Positions 26,777 through 36,323 of a stretch of 64,000 nucleotides of DNA are shown here, in pieces. This DNA comes from Chitinophagaceae bacterium (GTDB lineage: Bacteria > Bacteroidota > Bacteroidia > Chitinophagales > Chitinophagaceae), in NCBI GenBank assembly GCA_016719015.1, contig JADKAZ010000001.1:434001-498000 (forward strand), given 5' to 3'. A program made the translations under genes and the position numbers. Each line of letters opens with the position of its first letter. Position 1 is the stretch's first letter. Below the pieces are notes generated by a model, which was given only the letters and a program-made list of their open reading frames with translations, was not told the DNA's origin and did no database searches.

Positions 26777-27997
26777 ATGAAGAGTTTCGATGTACCTATT
26801 ATCTACCGAAGTCCGTTAATTTCTGCTATTAAAAAAAAGCGGAAAGAACAGGACAAAATGAAAAAAGATTTTACTCCTACCCTGTTGGATTTTGGACCCT
26901 TACAAATTTATCTTGCCCGCCATTTTGGCTTTTGCTACGGCGTGGAAAATGCCATCGAAATTGCATTCAGAACAGTGGAAGAAAATTCAGGTAAGCGTAT
27001 TTTCCTCTTGAGTGAAATGATTCACAACCCCCAGGTAAATGCTGATCTACAAGCACACGGCATTCAGTTTTTACAAGATACCAATGGCAAACAAATAATA
27101 CCATTTGAAGAAATAACCAGCAACGATATTGTACTAATTCCTGCATTTGGAACAACACTGGAAATAGAAGACAAACTAAAACGCATCGGAATACAAACTG
27201 AAAAATATAATACCACCTGCCCTTTTGTAGAAAAAGTATGGAATCGAAGTGAGGCTATTGCCCAAAAAAATTACACCATTATTATTCATGGCAAGCCAAT
27301 GCATGAGGAAACAAGAGCTACATTTTCTCATACATCTTCAACTGCTCCTTCAGTGATAGTAAAAGATATGACAGAAGCGATAGAACTGTCCAAATACATT
27401 TCAGGTGATAAGCCTGCCGAAAATTTCTATACTGAGTTCAAAGGACAATACTCAGCGGACTTTGATGTAATTACAGACTTGCAGCGAATAGGGGTGGTAA
27501 ACCAAACTACCATGCTGGCAAGCGATACTCAAGCCATCGCTGATTTTCTAAAAGGAGTGATTACAAAAACTTTTCAACCCCACCAGGTGGAAGAACGCTT
27601 TGCGGATACAAAAGACACCCTCTGTTATGCAACCCATGATAACCAAACGGCTGTAACCGGATTATTGAAAATAGAAGCGGATTTCGCTATTGTTGTGGGA
27701 GGGTACAATTCTTCAAACACATCACATCTGGTAGAATTGTGTGAGGAAAAATTACCGACTTATTTTATCAATAGTGCAGAAAAAATTCTCTCTGACAAAG
27801 AAATACTACATCATAATTTTCATACAAAAGAAGAAGTGCTCACAGTTAACTACCTGCCGGCAAAAGAACCGCTAAGGATTCTAATTACCAGTGGTGCGTC
27901 ATGTCCGGATGCTTTGGTAGAAGGAGTTATAAATCAATTAGCAGGTTTTTTTACGGCAACAATATCAACAGAACAACTCACAGCACAATTCCAGTAA
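26777..27997 (+). CDS. ispH: 4-hydroxy-3-methylbut-2-enyl diphosphate reductase (long form)
   Basis: IspH (LytB) is the last MEP-pathway enzyme and makes IPP and DMAPP using a [4Fe-4S] cluster. The three cluster cysteines are in FGFCYGVENA, NTTCPFVEKVW and SGASCPDALVEGV. Substrate-binding HEETRAT is also present. At 406 residues it is longer than the common form of about 310. The extra length lies in the N-terminal 45 residues and in an insert around 210-270, a known variant in Bacteroidota. The start at 26777 is supported by the promoter box; an internal Met (MKKDFTPT) is the alternative. Confidence 0.93.
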   Translation: MKSFDVPIIYRSPLISAIKKKRKEQDKMKKDFTPTLLDFGPLQIYLARHFGFCYGVENAIEIAFRTVEENSGKRIFLLSEMIHNPQVNADLQAHGIQFLQDTNGKQIIPFEEITSNDIVLIPAFGTTLEIEDKLKRIGIQTEKYNTTCPFVEKVWNRSEAIAQKNYTIIIHGKPMHEETRATFSHTSSTAPSVIVKDMTEAIELSKYISGDKPAENFYTEFKGQYSADFDVITDLQRIGVVNQTTMLASDTQAIADFLKGVITKTFQPHQVEERFADTKDTLCYATHDNQTAVTGLLKIEADFAIVVGGYNSSNTSHLVELCEEKLPTYFINSAEKILSDKEILHHNFHTKEEVLTVNYLPAKEPLRILITSGASCPDALVEGVINQLAGFFTATISTEQLTAQFQ

Positions 27998-28040
27998 ACT
28001 AGAATAGCTTTGAGCCATCTATGAAGAACTGGTCAATTAC

Positions 28041-29696
28041 TTATTTGTACATCAACTGGTAATATTCATCTGCCATTCTATTGCTGTCAAACTGGAAGCG
28101 GACATCCTGCATTCCATTTTTCATAACCTGTCGCCAGGTGCTGTAGTTTTCGTAATATAAAGGGAGTATTTCATCTTCCAGAATTTCATACAACTTGTTC
28201 AAATCATATTCATCTTGTTCATGTGTGGCCATATTGGCATAATCGGCCTTTGGTATTACAAATCCATTATGACCATGGTTAATAAACTCAGGTATCCAGC
28301 CATCATCGGTAGAAAAATTGACAGCACCGTTCATAGCGGCTGTCATCCCGCTGGTACCTGATGCTTCCCGTGGCACTCTGGGATTATTCAGCCAGCAATC
28401 TGCTGCCTGCTTCATTCTTTTTGACAGCCCTAATTCATAGCCAATAAGCACTGAAACGTTTTTATACCGCTTACTTAAATGAACCAACTGGTTAAATTCA
28501 CTGATTGCAGGATGATCTACCGGGTAGGGTTTACCTGCCCAGATGATCTGTACGGGATATTTAGTATTACTTAGTAATTTTTCAAATCTTGCTTCCGCAG
28601 TTGTTATGAGTCCTGCTCTTTTATAGCCGGCAAACCGTCTTGCCCATACTATAGTAAAGACATCAGGATTAAATATTTTACCCGTCTGATCTGCGACAAT
28701 TTCAAAAGCTCTTTTTTTCAAATATTTTTTCCGGTCATCGATCCCATAATCATCACCTGCTTCTGCAAAACGATACAATTGTTTATCAGCCCAATACCGC
28801 CAGTTCTGTGCATTGGTAATTGAAATGATGGGGCAGATATCATCATATTTTCCCCACATTGCTCTTGAAACATGGCCATGCAATTGTGATACCCCATTAG
28901 CAATGTGGGCAAATCGTAAGGCGGCTAATGAATGATTAAACTGGTCACTGTCGTGTGCATACAATTTTTTGACTTCTTCTACCGACAATCCGCAGAAATA
29001 ACTCATTTTATGACAGAGATAAATATCGTGTTTCTCATTCCCAGCTTCTTCTGGTGTGTGAGTTGTAAAAACCAGCCTCTTCTTTACTTCGACAATATTA
29101 TTTTTGAACTTATTGTACAGGTAGAATGCAGCAGATAAACCATGGGCTTCATTCAGATGATACAATTCGGGATTGAATCCTAACACATCCATTAGTTTCG
29201 CACCACCAACACCCAACAATATAAACTGGGCAACTTTTGTTGCCACGTTCGCATCATACAAACGATGGGTGATCGTCTGCGACACATAATCATTCTCCGG
29301 AACATCTGTTGACAATAAAAACAACGGAGCTGTTTTAAAAGTCTCCGGGTTGAGATAAAGCACTTTTACCCAAACAGGGTGCTCATGAATATTTATCTGG
29401 AATTTAATTCCGGTGTCTTCGAGAAAACTAAATTGCTTTTCATTCCATGCTACATCAAGCGTCTGATCCTGGTGTCGCTCCTGATCGTAGTAACCATATT
29501 TCCATAAAATACCAATACCAACGAGGTTTTGCTTTAGTTCATATGCACTGCGTAAATGGGATCCGGCTAAAAATCCAAGTCCCCCGCTATAGATCTTAAG
29601 CGGCTGGTGAGTAGCGAACTCCATCGAGAAATAAGCAATCTTTTTAGCATAACGTTCATCAACCGGATACGGTACAGAATAATTGGTAAAACTCAT
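28041..29696 (-). CDS. Alpha-glucan phosphorylase family protein with altered PLP site
   Basis: This 551-residue GT35-type protein is of the short alpha-glucan phosphorylase branch. Recognisable parts are YFSMEFATHQPLKIYSGGLG, HLNEAHGLSAAF, VWARRFAGYKRA and PREASGTSGM. In known phosphorylases the residue after GTSxM or GTGNM is the lysine that binds pyridoxal phosphate. Here Thr452 stands there (GTSGMTAAMNGAV, codon ACA at 28343-28341), so normal phosphorolysis is doubtful, or another residue substitutes. It is near, but not in an operon with, the GH13 lipoprotein gene. Confidence 0.8.
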   Translation of the reverse strand: MSFTNYSVPYPVDERYAKKIAYFSMEFATHQPLKIYSGGLGFLAGSHLRSAYELKQNLVGIGILWKYGYYDQERHQDQTLDVAWNEKQFSFLEDTGIKFQINIHEHPVWVKVLYLNPETFKTAPLFLLSTDVPENDYVSQTITHRLYDANVATKVAQFILLGVGGAKLMDVLGFNPELYHLNEAHGLSAAFYLYNKFKNNIVEVKKRLVFTTHTPEEAGNEKHDIYLCHKMSYFCGLSVEEVKKLYAHDSDQFNHSLAALRFAHIANGVSQLHGHVSRAMWGKYDDICPIISITNAQNWRYWADKQLYRFAEAGDDYGIDDRKKYLKKRAFEIVADQTGKIFNPDVFTIVWARRFAGYKRAGLITTAEARFEKLLSNTKYPVQIIWAGKPYPVDHPAISEFNQLVHLSKRYKNVSVLIGYELGLSKRMKQAADCWLNNPRVPREASGTSGMTAAMNGAVNFSTDDGWIPEFINHGHNGFVIPKADYANMATHEQDEYDLNKLYEILEDEILPLYYENYSTWRQVMKNGMQDVRFQFDSNRMADEYYQLMYK

Positions 29697-29831
29697 AATG
29701 TGTCTTTTTTACACGAAGCTGCAAGTTAAAGGTTAATCATCAATTAGCCTAAAGCACTGACTTTCAGGTTAACCGTTCTTTCGATAAAAATCTGGGAGCA
29801 ACATTAGATTGAAATAGGAACAAGAGAAAAT

Positions 29832-30830
29832 TTATTTCCTAACAGGTTTCTTACCGCTGGTCTTTTCAGGTTTTGGCGGTACTGGTTTTACCCATTTTCT
29901 TCTACCAAAGCTACCATCAAAACTACATTTCATACCACGCCGGGATCCGCAATTTTCTTCCTTCAGAGTGACAGAACTGGAAGTAAAAGTAAATGTAAGT
30001 ATGCAGGGGTCGCCATCTTCTCGATATTCTGCAACAGTTGGTGATTTAAAAAAGGCCTCGCCTTTTAATTCACCAGTACATTCTCCATTATTTTTTTCAA
30101 AATGAACAAAAAAACTAAGGCGATCATTTTTTCTTCCATCCCTTATCGAAACCAGGTTCATCTTGCCGGGTCCGTAGTCTGCCGACAATTTGTGTTTTCG
30201 TGGTAATGTGTCAATCGGGTTAATCAGCTCCGTCACTTTATCAATGAGAGCATCTGTCATGATAAGCATAAAACTTTTTGAGTCTGTATTCAATATGTAC
30301 ACATCTTTCCCTTCATTGGTGCTGCCATCTGCATTTTTCAACTGCACCGTTTTAGTGATAGTGTACTTTCTATCCATGACTACGGATTGAAAGGTTGCTT
30401 TATTATTATCAGGCCTGAGAGCTGCCATACCGGTAATGAATTGGTGCTGATTATTAAAACTTAGAATAAAAAAAGCTTTCTTATCGTTTGTAACAGTCTT
30501 TACAAAAAGATAAATTTCCGATTTGGGGACTTCTATTTTTCCGAGAGCATATATTTTGGGTTTGACTCCTTTTCCATATACTTTACTCAGCATGGAATCA
30601 GGAACAAACTGTGTGAATACTTTATAACTGATAAGCAGAGAATCTTTATCCTTCTTTTGCAAACCAGTATCAGAAAACTGGTAAGGAAGATTTACGGGGA
30701 GAAAAAAATCTATAAAATCAGTTACTTCAACAGGCTCTTCGCCAGTGAGAGATGGCTTCTTTTTGCTTTTGCACCCCGTAAGCAGGATCAGTGCAACAAA
30801 AAAAACGAACATTTTCTTGTAAACAGGCAT
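29832..30830 (-). CDS. Lipoprotein of unknown function
   Basis: From ATG 30830 the product has about 332 residues. It starts MPVYKKMFVFFVALILLTGC, a clear lipoprotein signal with lipobox LTGC, so it is membrane anchored. The remainder looks like mixed beta structure with no domain I recognise. The C-terminus is Lys/Pro-rich (PVPPKPEKTSGKKPVRK). The frame extends upstream to 30953, but that extension overlaps the divergent mntR start and precedes the signal peptide, so I reject it. No functional context is evident. Confidence 0.7.
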   Translation of the reverse strand: MPVYKKMFVFFVALILLTGCKSKKKPSLTGEEPVEVTDFIDFFLPVNLPYQFSDTGLQKKDKDSLLISYKVFTQFVPDSMLSKVYGKGVKPKIYALGKIEVPKSEIYLFVKTVTNDKKAFFILSFNNQHQFITGMAALRPDNNKATFQSVVMDRKYTITKTVQLKNADGSTNEGKDVYILNTDSKSFMLIMTDALIDKVTELINPIDTLPRKHKLSADYGPGKMNLVSIRDGRKNDRLSFFVHFEKNNGECTGELKGEAFFKSPTVAEYREDGDPCILTFTFTSSSVTLKEENCGSRRGMKCSFDGSFGRRKWVKPVPPKPEKTSGKKPVRK

Positions 30831-30907
30831 ATTGGGTAATTGGTGCCCCGAAAATAAGTGTTTCCTGAGTTCCTGTGTACAGAAAATTTTGAACCGTAAC
30901 TTAAATA

Positions 30908-30925
30908 TTTTAGATTTGTCTAAAA
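30908..30925 (+). promoter_or_regulatory. Putative MntR operator overlapping the mntR -7 box
   Basis: TTTTAGA and TCTAAAA form a perfect 7-bp inverted repeat around TTTG. The same bases contain the promoter -7 box TAGATTTG (30911-30918). Its form resembles DtxR/MntR-family operators, so metal-loaded MntR bound here would cover the promoter. It lies 12 nt before the mntR ATG. Confidence 0.65.
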
Positions 30926-30937
30926 ATATTTTTAGCC

Positions 30938-31603
30938 ATGTTGAATTATTCAACCAGCGAGGAAAATTATATCAAAGCTATCTTTCACCTGCAGCGGCAA
31001 GATAATACGGTGACCACCAATGAACTGGCAAACGAATTAAAAACCAAGCCTGCTTCGGTAACCGATATGATGAAAAAGCTCAAGATTAAAAAATTGCTCC
31101 ACTACGAGCCTTACCAAGGCTTTCGGCTTAGCATCGAAGGTTATAAAGTGGCACTTGGCATCGTTCGGCGCCACCGTCTTTGGGAATACTTTTTAGCAGA
31201 AAAATTAAAATTCACCTGGGATGAGGTTCATGAGGTTGCCGAAGATCTCGAACATGTAAGTAACAAAAAGCTAATTGATAAGCTAGATGAGTTTCTCGGA
31301 TTTCCACGGGTGGACCCGCATGGCGACCCTATCCCCGATGCTCACGGGAAAATTGAAATAAGTAAAAAAATATGTCTGACAGATTTACCGCTAAATAAAG
31401 TAGCTGTTGTTAGCGGAGTAAGCAATCAATCCAGTGAAATACTGGAACTCCTTGAACACAAAAAAATCAATATCGGTATAAAGTTAGAAGTGAAGAAACG
31501 ATTTGAATTTGACCACTCTATTGAAGTTCGTATTGGCCGTCAACCGGCTTTCACCATCAGCAAAGAATTAGCTGAAAACATTTTTGTAAAATATGGCTCG
31601 TAA
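30938..31603 (+). CDS. mntR: MntR/DtxR-family metal-dependent transcriptional regulator
   Basis: The 221-residue regulator has an N-terminal winged helix (SEENYIKAIFHLQRQ, ELKTKPASVTDMMKKLK), the metal-binding and dimerisation domain (VRRHRLWEYFLAEKL, EVAEDLEHVSNKKLIDKLDEFL) and a C-terminal SH3-like FeoA domain (about 148-221). In this family metal-bound protein represses uptake genes. Its stop overlaps the start of the Nramp gene by 11 nt, so the two are translationally coupled. The inverted repeat in its promoter suggests autoregulation in response to Mn2+ or Fe2+. Confidence 0.92.
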   Translation: MLNYSTSEENYIKAIFHLQRQDNTVTTNELANELKTKPASVTDMMKKLKIKKLLHYEPYQGFRLSIEGYKVALGIVRRHRLWEYFLAEKLKFTWDEVHEVAEDLEHVSNKKLIDKLDEFLGFPRVDPHGDPIPDAHGKIEISKKICLTDLPLNKVAVVSGVSNQSSEILELLEHKKINIGIKLEVKKRFEFDHSIEVRIGRQPAFTISKELAENIFVKYGS

Positions 31604-33479
31604 TGAAAATGAATATACTTCGCTAAGCGAAGTTCACCAGAGTGTGGACACAACCAGTCTGAAAAGAACCGGCTGGAGGAAAATACTGGCATTTTTTGGA
31701 CCTGCTTATTTAGTAAGTGTGGGTTATATGGATCCAGGTAACTGGGCCACTGACCTTGCAGGTGGCAGCCAGTTTGGTTATACATTAATCTGGGTTCTTT
31801 TGATGAGCAACCTGATGGCATTGCTGCTGCAAAGCTTATCAGCAAGATTAGGCATTGTAAGAGGTAGAGACCTGGCACAAGCTAACAGGGAGACCTATCC
31901 AAAATATATCAACTATGCCCTATATGGTTTAGCAGAAATTGCAATTGCCGCCACCGACCTTGCCGAAATACTCGGTATGGCTATTGGTATCCAGTTGCTG
32001 ACCGGTCTTCCGCTGATTTGGGGAGTTAGTATTACAGTCTTAGATACCTTCTTGTTTTTACTATTGCAAAGATTAGGCATGCGCAAGATGGAAGCTTTTA
32101 TCATTGCGTTGGTAGCAGTAATCGGTCTATCCTTCCTGATCGAAATCATTTTGGCAAAACCTGACCTGGGTGAGGTTGTAAAAGGATTTAAACCTAGCAT
32201 CCCTAACGACACAGCATTATATATTGCCATTGGTATTATTGGAGCTACGGTAATGCCTCACAATTTGTACCTGCATTCTGCATTAGTACAAACAAGAAAA
32301 ATAAAAAGGGATGATGCCGGAATAAAAAGAGCACTTAAACTTAATTTTATTGACAGTGCCATTGCCCTCAACCTTGCTTTCTTTGTCAACGCTGCTATTT
32401 TAGTATTAGCAGCTACTGTATTTTTTAAGACGGGTAGAACAGATGTGGCCGAAATAAAGCAGGCACATGAATTACTGGAACCGATGCTGGGTTCTGGCCT
32501 GGCACCTATCCTGTTTGCGGTCGCATTGATCGCTTCCGGTCAGAGTTCTACTATCACCGGAACACTGGCTGGACAGATAGTAATGGAAGGTTATCTAAAA
32601 CTTCGTATTGCTCCGTGGATGCGCCGCTTGATGACGAGGCTGATTGCCATCATTCCTGCTGTGATTGTAATTTTAATAAACGGAGAAGATAATATTGATA
32701 GTCTGCTGATATTAAGCCAGGTTATACTAAGTCTGCAATTAGGTTTTGCTATCATCCCTCTGATTCATTTTACCAGCGATAAAAAAACAATGGGCAAGTT
32801 TGTCATCAAACCATTTGTTATTTTTTTAGCCTCCTTAATTGCAGCTGTTCTTGTTTACCTGAACATCAGTATGGTCGTAGGGCAATCTGTTTCCTTTTTT
32901 GCGTCGTCTGACAGCTTTTTCTGGAAAGCTGTTATTATACTAGCCGGATTATTCTATCTTACATTACTGCTTATTGCCATTTTTTATCCGCTAATGCACA
33001 AGAAAAAAATTGCCCCTTCCGTACAAGTACATCCGGAAGCCGTAGCAATGCCCCAAATAGCGATACCAATTTATGCTAAGATTGCTATAGCATTAGATTT
33101 TAGTAAAGATGACCTAAAGCTCATTAATCATGCTATTGGGCAGGGAAATGATAAGGCCTCGTATGTACTGATACATGTGGTAGAAAGTGCTGCAACAAGA
33201 ATTATTGAAAAGGATGCCGACGATTTGGAAACCAGAAAAGACGAGGAACGACTCAATTCATATGTAATGCAATTAAAAGAAAAAGGTTTCGCTGCTACCG
33301 GCTTATTGGGCTACAACGACAGATCGAAAGAGATTGTAAGAATAGTAAAAGAAAGCAATGCTGATCTGCTGGTAATCGGTGCACACGGACACAGCGGAAT
33401 TAAAGACTTACTCTACGGACAAACTATTGATGCAGTAAGACATGAATTGAAAATACCGCTTCTCGTAGTGAATGTTTAG
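31593..33479 (+). CDS. mntH: Nramp/MntH divalent metal transporter fused to a UspA domain
   Basis: This 628-residue fusion has an Nramp transporter (about 25-465) and a universal stress protein domain (about 480-628). The transporter shows the metal-binding DPGNWATD of helix 1 and MPHN of helix 6, and takes up Mn2+ (or Fe2+) with protons. The cytoplasmic UspA tail carries the ATP-binding pattern VIGAHGHSGIKDLLYGQT (close to G2xG9xG) and ends LKIPLLVVNV. The tail may tie transport to ATP or stress signals; this is inference. Overlap with mntR supports joint regulation. Confidence 0.93.
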   Translation: MARNENEYTSLSEVHQSVDTTSLKRTGWRKILAFFGPAYLVSVGYMDPGNWATDLAGGSQFGYTLIWVLLMSNLMALLLQSLSARLGIVRGRDLAQANRETYPKYINYALYGLAEIAIAATDLAEILGMAIGIQLLTGLPLIWGVSITVLDTFLFLLLQRLGMRKMEAFIIALVAVIGLSFLIEIILAKPDLGEVVKGFKPSIPNDTALYIAIGIIGATVMPHNLYLHSALVQTRKIKRDDAGIKRALKLNFIDSAIALNLAFFVNAAILVLAATVFFKTGRTDVAEIKQAHELLEPMLGSGLAPILFAVALIASGQSSTITGTLAGQIVMEGYLKLRIAPWMRRLMTRLIAIIPAVIVILINGEDNIDSLLILSQVILSLQLGFAIIPLIHFTSDKKTMGKFVIKPFVIFLASLIAAVLVYLNISMVVGQSVSFFASSDSFFWKAVIILAGLFYLTLLLIAIFYPLMHKKKIAPSVQVHPEAVAMPQIAIPIYAKIAIALDFSKDDLKLINHAIGQGNDKASYVLIHVVESAATRIIEKDADDLETRKDEERLNSYVMQLKEKGFAATGLLGYNDRSKEIVRIVKESNADLLVIGAHGHSGIKDLLYGQTIDAVRHELKIPLLVVNV

Positions 33480-33593
33480 CTTATAGATCAAGTTACGAGT
33501 TCATATTTATTACAGACCTATATACCTTTTTCTACGCCAATCATAGAAGGTGAAATTAATTGCTTTACAACATCTATAAACAACAACTGTTCA

Positions 33594-34214
33594 CTAAATA
33601 CTATGAACATTTCTTACATGTCCTTTTATTAAATGCTTAAACCGACTAAAAGTTTCTGGTTTGATATTAAGGTAAGAGGCTAAAAATTTCTGCGGCACCC
33701 GCTGCATTAGCTCCGGATTTTTGGTTACAAAAGTCAGAAACCTTTCCCGTGGTGTCATCTTCACCAGTTGTATTTGCCAACGGTCTTTCAACACCATGGT
33801 ATGTGTAATCACCAAACGGCCCAGATGTTCCATCTTCTTTGACTGGGCGAAAATTGATTCCAGGTCATTGTATGTAATTGAAACTACTACGGAGGGCTCT
33901 ATTGTTTCAATAAAATATTCAGATGGCTGACGGCTGTGATAAGATTCCTGGCAATGGATAATATGGCCTTCAGTAGAAATCTGCGTATTGATCTCATGAC
34001 GCCCTTTTTGGTAATATTTTCGGATAAGCCCTTTGATAATAAAGTTGAAATAATTCTCTACATCACCAGCTTTAGTAAGCAGTTCTTTTTTGCCAAATTT
34101 TCTGACTTTTATAACCGGGAGCAGCACCTGCTCAAACTCTGCATCAGTGAGGTCAATAAATTTGCGTAGATAATCCTTAAATGGTCCAATGGCATCCATG
34201 CTAAAATTATTCAT
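33594..34214 (-). CDS. Crp/Fnr-family transcriptional regulator
   Basis: The 206-residue protein has a cyclic-nucleotide-binding-like beta-barrel (about 15-120; KVRKFGKKELLTKAGDVENYF) and a C-terminal helix-turn-helix (about 150-200; MTPRERFLTFVTKNPELMQRVPQKFLASYLNIKPETFSR segments). It lacks the Fnr cysteine cluster. Ligand and targets are unknown. It lies divergent from icd, with a 12-bp palindrome in the shared region that may be its operator. Confidence 0.87.
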   Translation of the reverse strand: MNNFSMDAIGPFKDYLRKFIDLTDAEFEQVLLPVIKVRKFGKKELLTKAGDVENYFNFIIKGLIRKYYQKGRHEINTQISTEGHIIHCQESYHSRQPSEYFIETIEPSVVVSITYNDLESIFAQSKKMEHLGRLVITHTMVLKDRWQIQLVKMTPRERFLTFVTKNPELMQRVPQKFLASYLNIKPETFSRFKHLIKGHVRNVHSI

Positions 34215-34297
34215 AAAAGATACGATATTTTAGATTGATTTGAATCAATTCAATCTCATTGTTATGCAAAGGTCCCTTTACCAGCCTTCCCTTAGTA

Positions 34298-34309
34298 TGA
34301 CATATGTCA
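34298..34309. promoter_or_regulatory. Palindrome TGACATATGTCA between the Crp/Fnr and icd genes
   Basis: A perfect 12-bp palindrome located about 15 nt upstream of the icd -7 box, where an operator for the neighbouring Crp/Fnr-type regulator could lie. The link to that regulator is inference. Confidence 0.45.
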
Positions 34310-34324
34310 CATCCGATAATATTG

Positions 34325-34332
34325 TAAATTTG
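34325..34332 (+). promoter_or_regulatory. -7 box TAAATTTG for icd
   Basis: It matches TAnnTTTG, 52 nt before the icd ATG and downstream of the palindrome. Confidence 0.5.
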
Positions 34333-34384
34333 CCATCGCCTGATAACCGTCAGGCTTTCAACGTAAACTAAAAATATATTCATT

Positions 34385-35617
34385 ATGGTGCAAAAGATAA
34401 AAGTTGCTAACCCGGTAGTAGAATTGGACGGTGACGAAATGACCCGGATTATCTGGAAATTCATCAAAGACAAGCTTATACTCCCCTACCTGGATCTTGA
34501 CATTAAGTATTTTGACCTTGGTGTTGAATACCGTGACCAGACCAATGACCAGGTTACAATTGATTCTGCGAATGCCATCAAACAATATGGTGTAGGTATT
34601 AAATGTGCCACCATTACACCTGATGAAGCCAGGGTAAAAGAATTTAACCTGAAACAGATGTGGAAGAGTCCTAATGGCACGATCCGGAATATATTGGATG
34701 GAACGGTTTTCCGGGAACCCATTGTTATTAGTAATGTACCCAGACTGGTAACCAACTGGACCGCTCCTATTATAGTAGGCCGTCATGCTTTTGGTGATCA
34801 GTACCGTGCTACTGACACCGTGATTAAAGGAAAAGGCAAATTGACTATGACCTTTACGCCAGAAGGTGGTGGTGAACCGCAAACATTTGAAGTGTATAAT
34901 TTTAAAGGAGATGGTGTGGCCATGAGTATGTACAACACTGATGAAAGCATTATGGGTTTTGCAAGAAGCTGTTTCAATATGGCATTGAGCAAAAAATGGC
35001 CTTTATATCTTTCTACAAAGAATACTATCCTTAAAAAATATGATGGTCGTTTTAAAGACATTTTTGAGGAGATTTACCAAAATGAATTTAAAACTGCTTT
35101 TGCTGCAGCTGGTATTGTATATGAACACCGCCTGATCGACGACATGGTAGCCAGTGCTTTAAAATGGAATGGCAACTTTGTATGGGCTTGTAAAAATTAT
35201 GATGGTGATGTGCAGAGTGATACTGTAGCACAGGGTTTTGGTTCTTTGGGTCTTATGACCTCAGTACTAGTTACACCAGATGGCAAAACCATGGAAGCCG
35301 AAGCTGCACATGGAACTGTAACAAGACACTACCGTGACCACCAGGCAGGTAAACCTACATCCACCAATCCTATCGCTTCCATTTTCGCATGGACAAGAGG
35401 ATTGGCATTCCGTGGCAAATTAGATAGTAATCAGCCATTGATTGATTTCTGCCTTACTCTCGAAACTGTGTGTATTGAAACTGTGGAAGAAGGTAAGATG
35501 ACAAAGGACCTTGCTGTTTGTATCCATGGCAATAAAGTGAAGCATGGTGAACATTACTTATATACAGAAGAGTTTTTAGAAGCAATCGATAAGAATTTAC
35601 AAAAAAAGTTGAACTGA
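34385..35617 (+). CDS. icd: NADP-dependent isocitrate dehydrogenase
   Basis: Icd oxidises isocitrate to 2-oxoglutarate in the TCA cycle. The 410-residue sequence is of the eukaryote-like homodimeric type. It has [18 protein letters not shown] at the N-terminus, the substrate site [31 protein letters not shown], the metal-binding [18 protein letters not shown], and NADP-site [12 protein letters not shown]. Length is normal. A good terminator follows, and a Crp/Fnr-type regulator is divergently encoded, so expression may respond to it. Confidence 0.96.
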   Translation: MVQKIKVANPVVELDGDEMTRIIWKFIKDKLILPYLDLDIKYFDLGVEYRDQTNDQVTIDSANAIKQYGVGIKCATITPDEARVKEFNLKQMWKSPNGTIRNILDGTVFREPIVISNVPRLVTNWTAPIIVGRHAFGDQYRATDTVIKGKGKLTMTFTPEGGGEPQTFEVYNFKGDGVAMSMYNTDESIMGFARSCFNMALSKKWPLYLSTKNTILKKYDGRFKDIFEEIYQNEFKTAFAAAGIVYEHRLIDDMVASALKWNGNFVWACKNYDGDVQSDTVAQGFGSLGLMTSVLVTPDGKTMEAEAAHGTVTRHYRDHQAGKPTSTNPIASIFAWTRGLAFRGKLDSNQPLIDFCLTLETVCIETVEEGKMTKDLAVCIHGNKVKHGEHYLYTEEFLEAIDKNLQKKLN

Positions 35618-35637
35618 TTTTTGATTTTCAATATTAC

Positions 35638-35661
35638 AAAACCCGGCTTTGCCCGGGTTTT
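35638..35661 (+). terminator. Terminator after icd
   Basis: A 9-bp stem, AAAACCCGG/CCGGGTTTT, with a short loop, 20 nt past the icd stop codon. Confidence 0.75.
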
Positions 35662-35770
35662 GTTTGCATATCATAAGCCTTTATTATTAAATATAGGTGA
35701 TTATCTGTCGGCTATTACCTTTAATGAAATTGTTTTAAACTACAAAACGGCCGGAACAGGATTCTCTAAA

Positions 35771-35803
35771 ACAAAAAACCATCCGCTTGTAAAACGAATG
35801 GTT
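35771..35803 (-). terminator. Terminator after rpsG
   Basis: On the minus strand AACCATTCG...GCGGATGGTT pairs (with wobble) and is followed by a run of six T. It ends the rpsL-rpsG transcript. Confidence 0.7.
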
Positions 35804-35828
35804 CTGAGGATTTGTGTTCTTGTATCTT

Positions 35829-36296
35829 TTAGATCCTAAAGTGAGCAAAAGCCTTATTGGCTTCAGCCATACGATGGGTATCTTCTTTCTTTTTAAATGC
35901 AGCACCTTCCCCTTTTGAAGCAGCTACGATTTCACCAGCTAGTTTATCAGCCATGCTGCGGCCATTCCTGTCGCGGCTGTAACGAATAAGCCATTTGATG
36001 CTCAATGAGATCTTCCTGTCAGGACGAACCTCAGCAGGGATCTGGAAAGTAGCACCACCAATACGGCGGCTCCGAACTTCTACACCAGGAGTAACATTCG
36101 TTAAAGCCCTTTTCCAAACCTCATACCCATCTTCGCTTGTTTGCTTAGCTACCTTGTCCAACGCATCATAAAAAATATTAAATGCTCCACTTTTCTTTCC
36201 TTCCCACATCAGGTTATTTACAAAACGGGTAACCAGTTTATCATTAAACTTTGGGTCTGGTGCTAAAGGGAGTTTCTTGGCTTGTGCTTTCCGCAT
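35829..36296 (-). CDS. rpsG: 30S ribosomal protein S7
   Basis: S7 organises the 3' domain of 16S rRNA and contacts the E-site tRNA. The 155-residue sequence has the usual family features: [80 protein letters not shown]. It is 27 nt downstream of rpsL. fusA, the usual next gene, is absent; a terminator follows instead. Confidence 0.98.
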   Translation of the reverse strand: MRKAQAKKLPLAPDPKFNDKLVTRFVNNLMWEGKKSGAFNIFYDALDKVAKQTSEDGYEVWKRALTNVTPGVEVRSRRIGGATFQIPAEVRPDRKISLSIKWLIRYSRDRNGRSMADKLAGEIVAASKGEGAAFKKKEDTHRMAEANKAFAHFRI

Positions 36297-36323
36297 GACG
36301 TATTCTTAAATTACTTATTAAAA

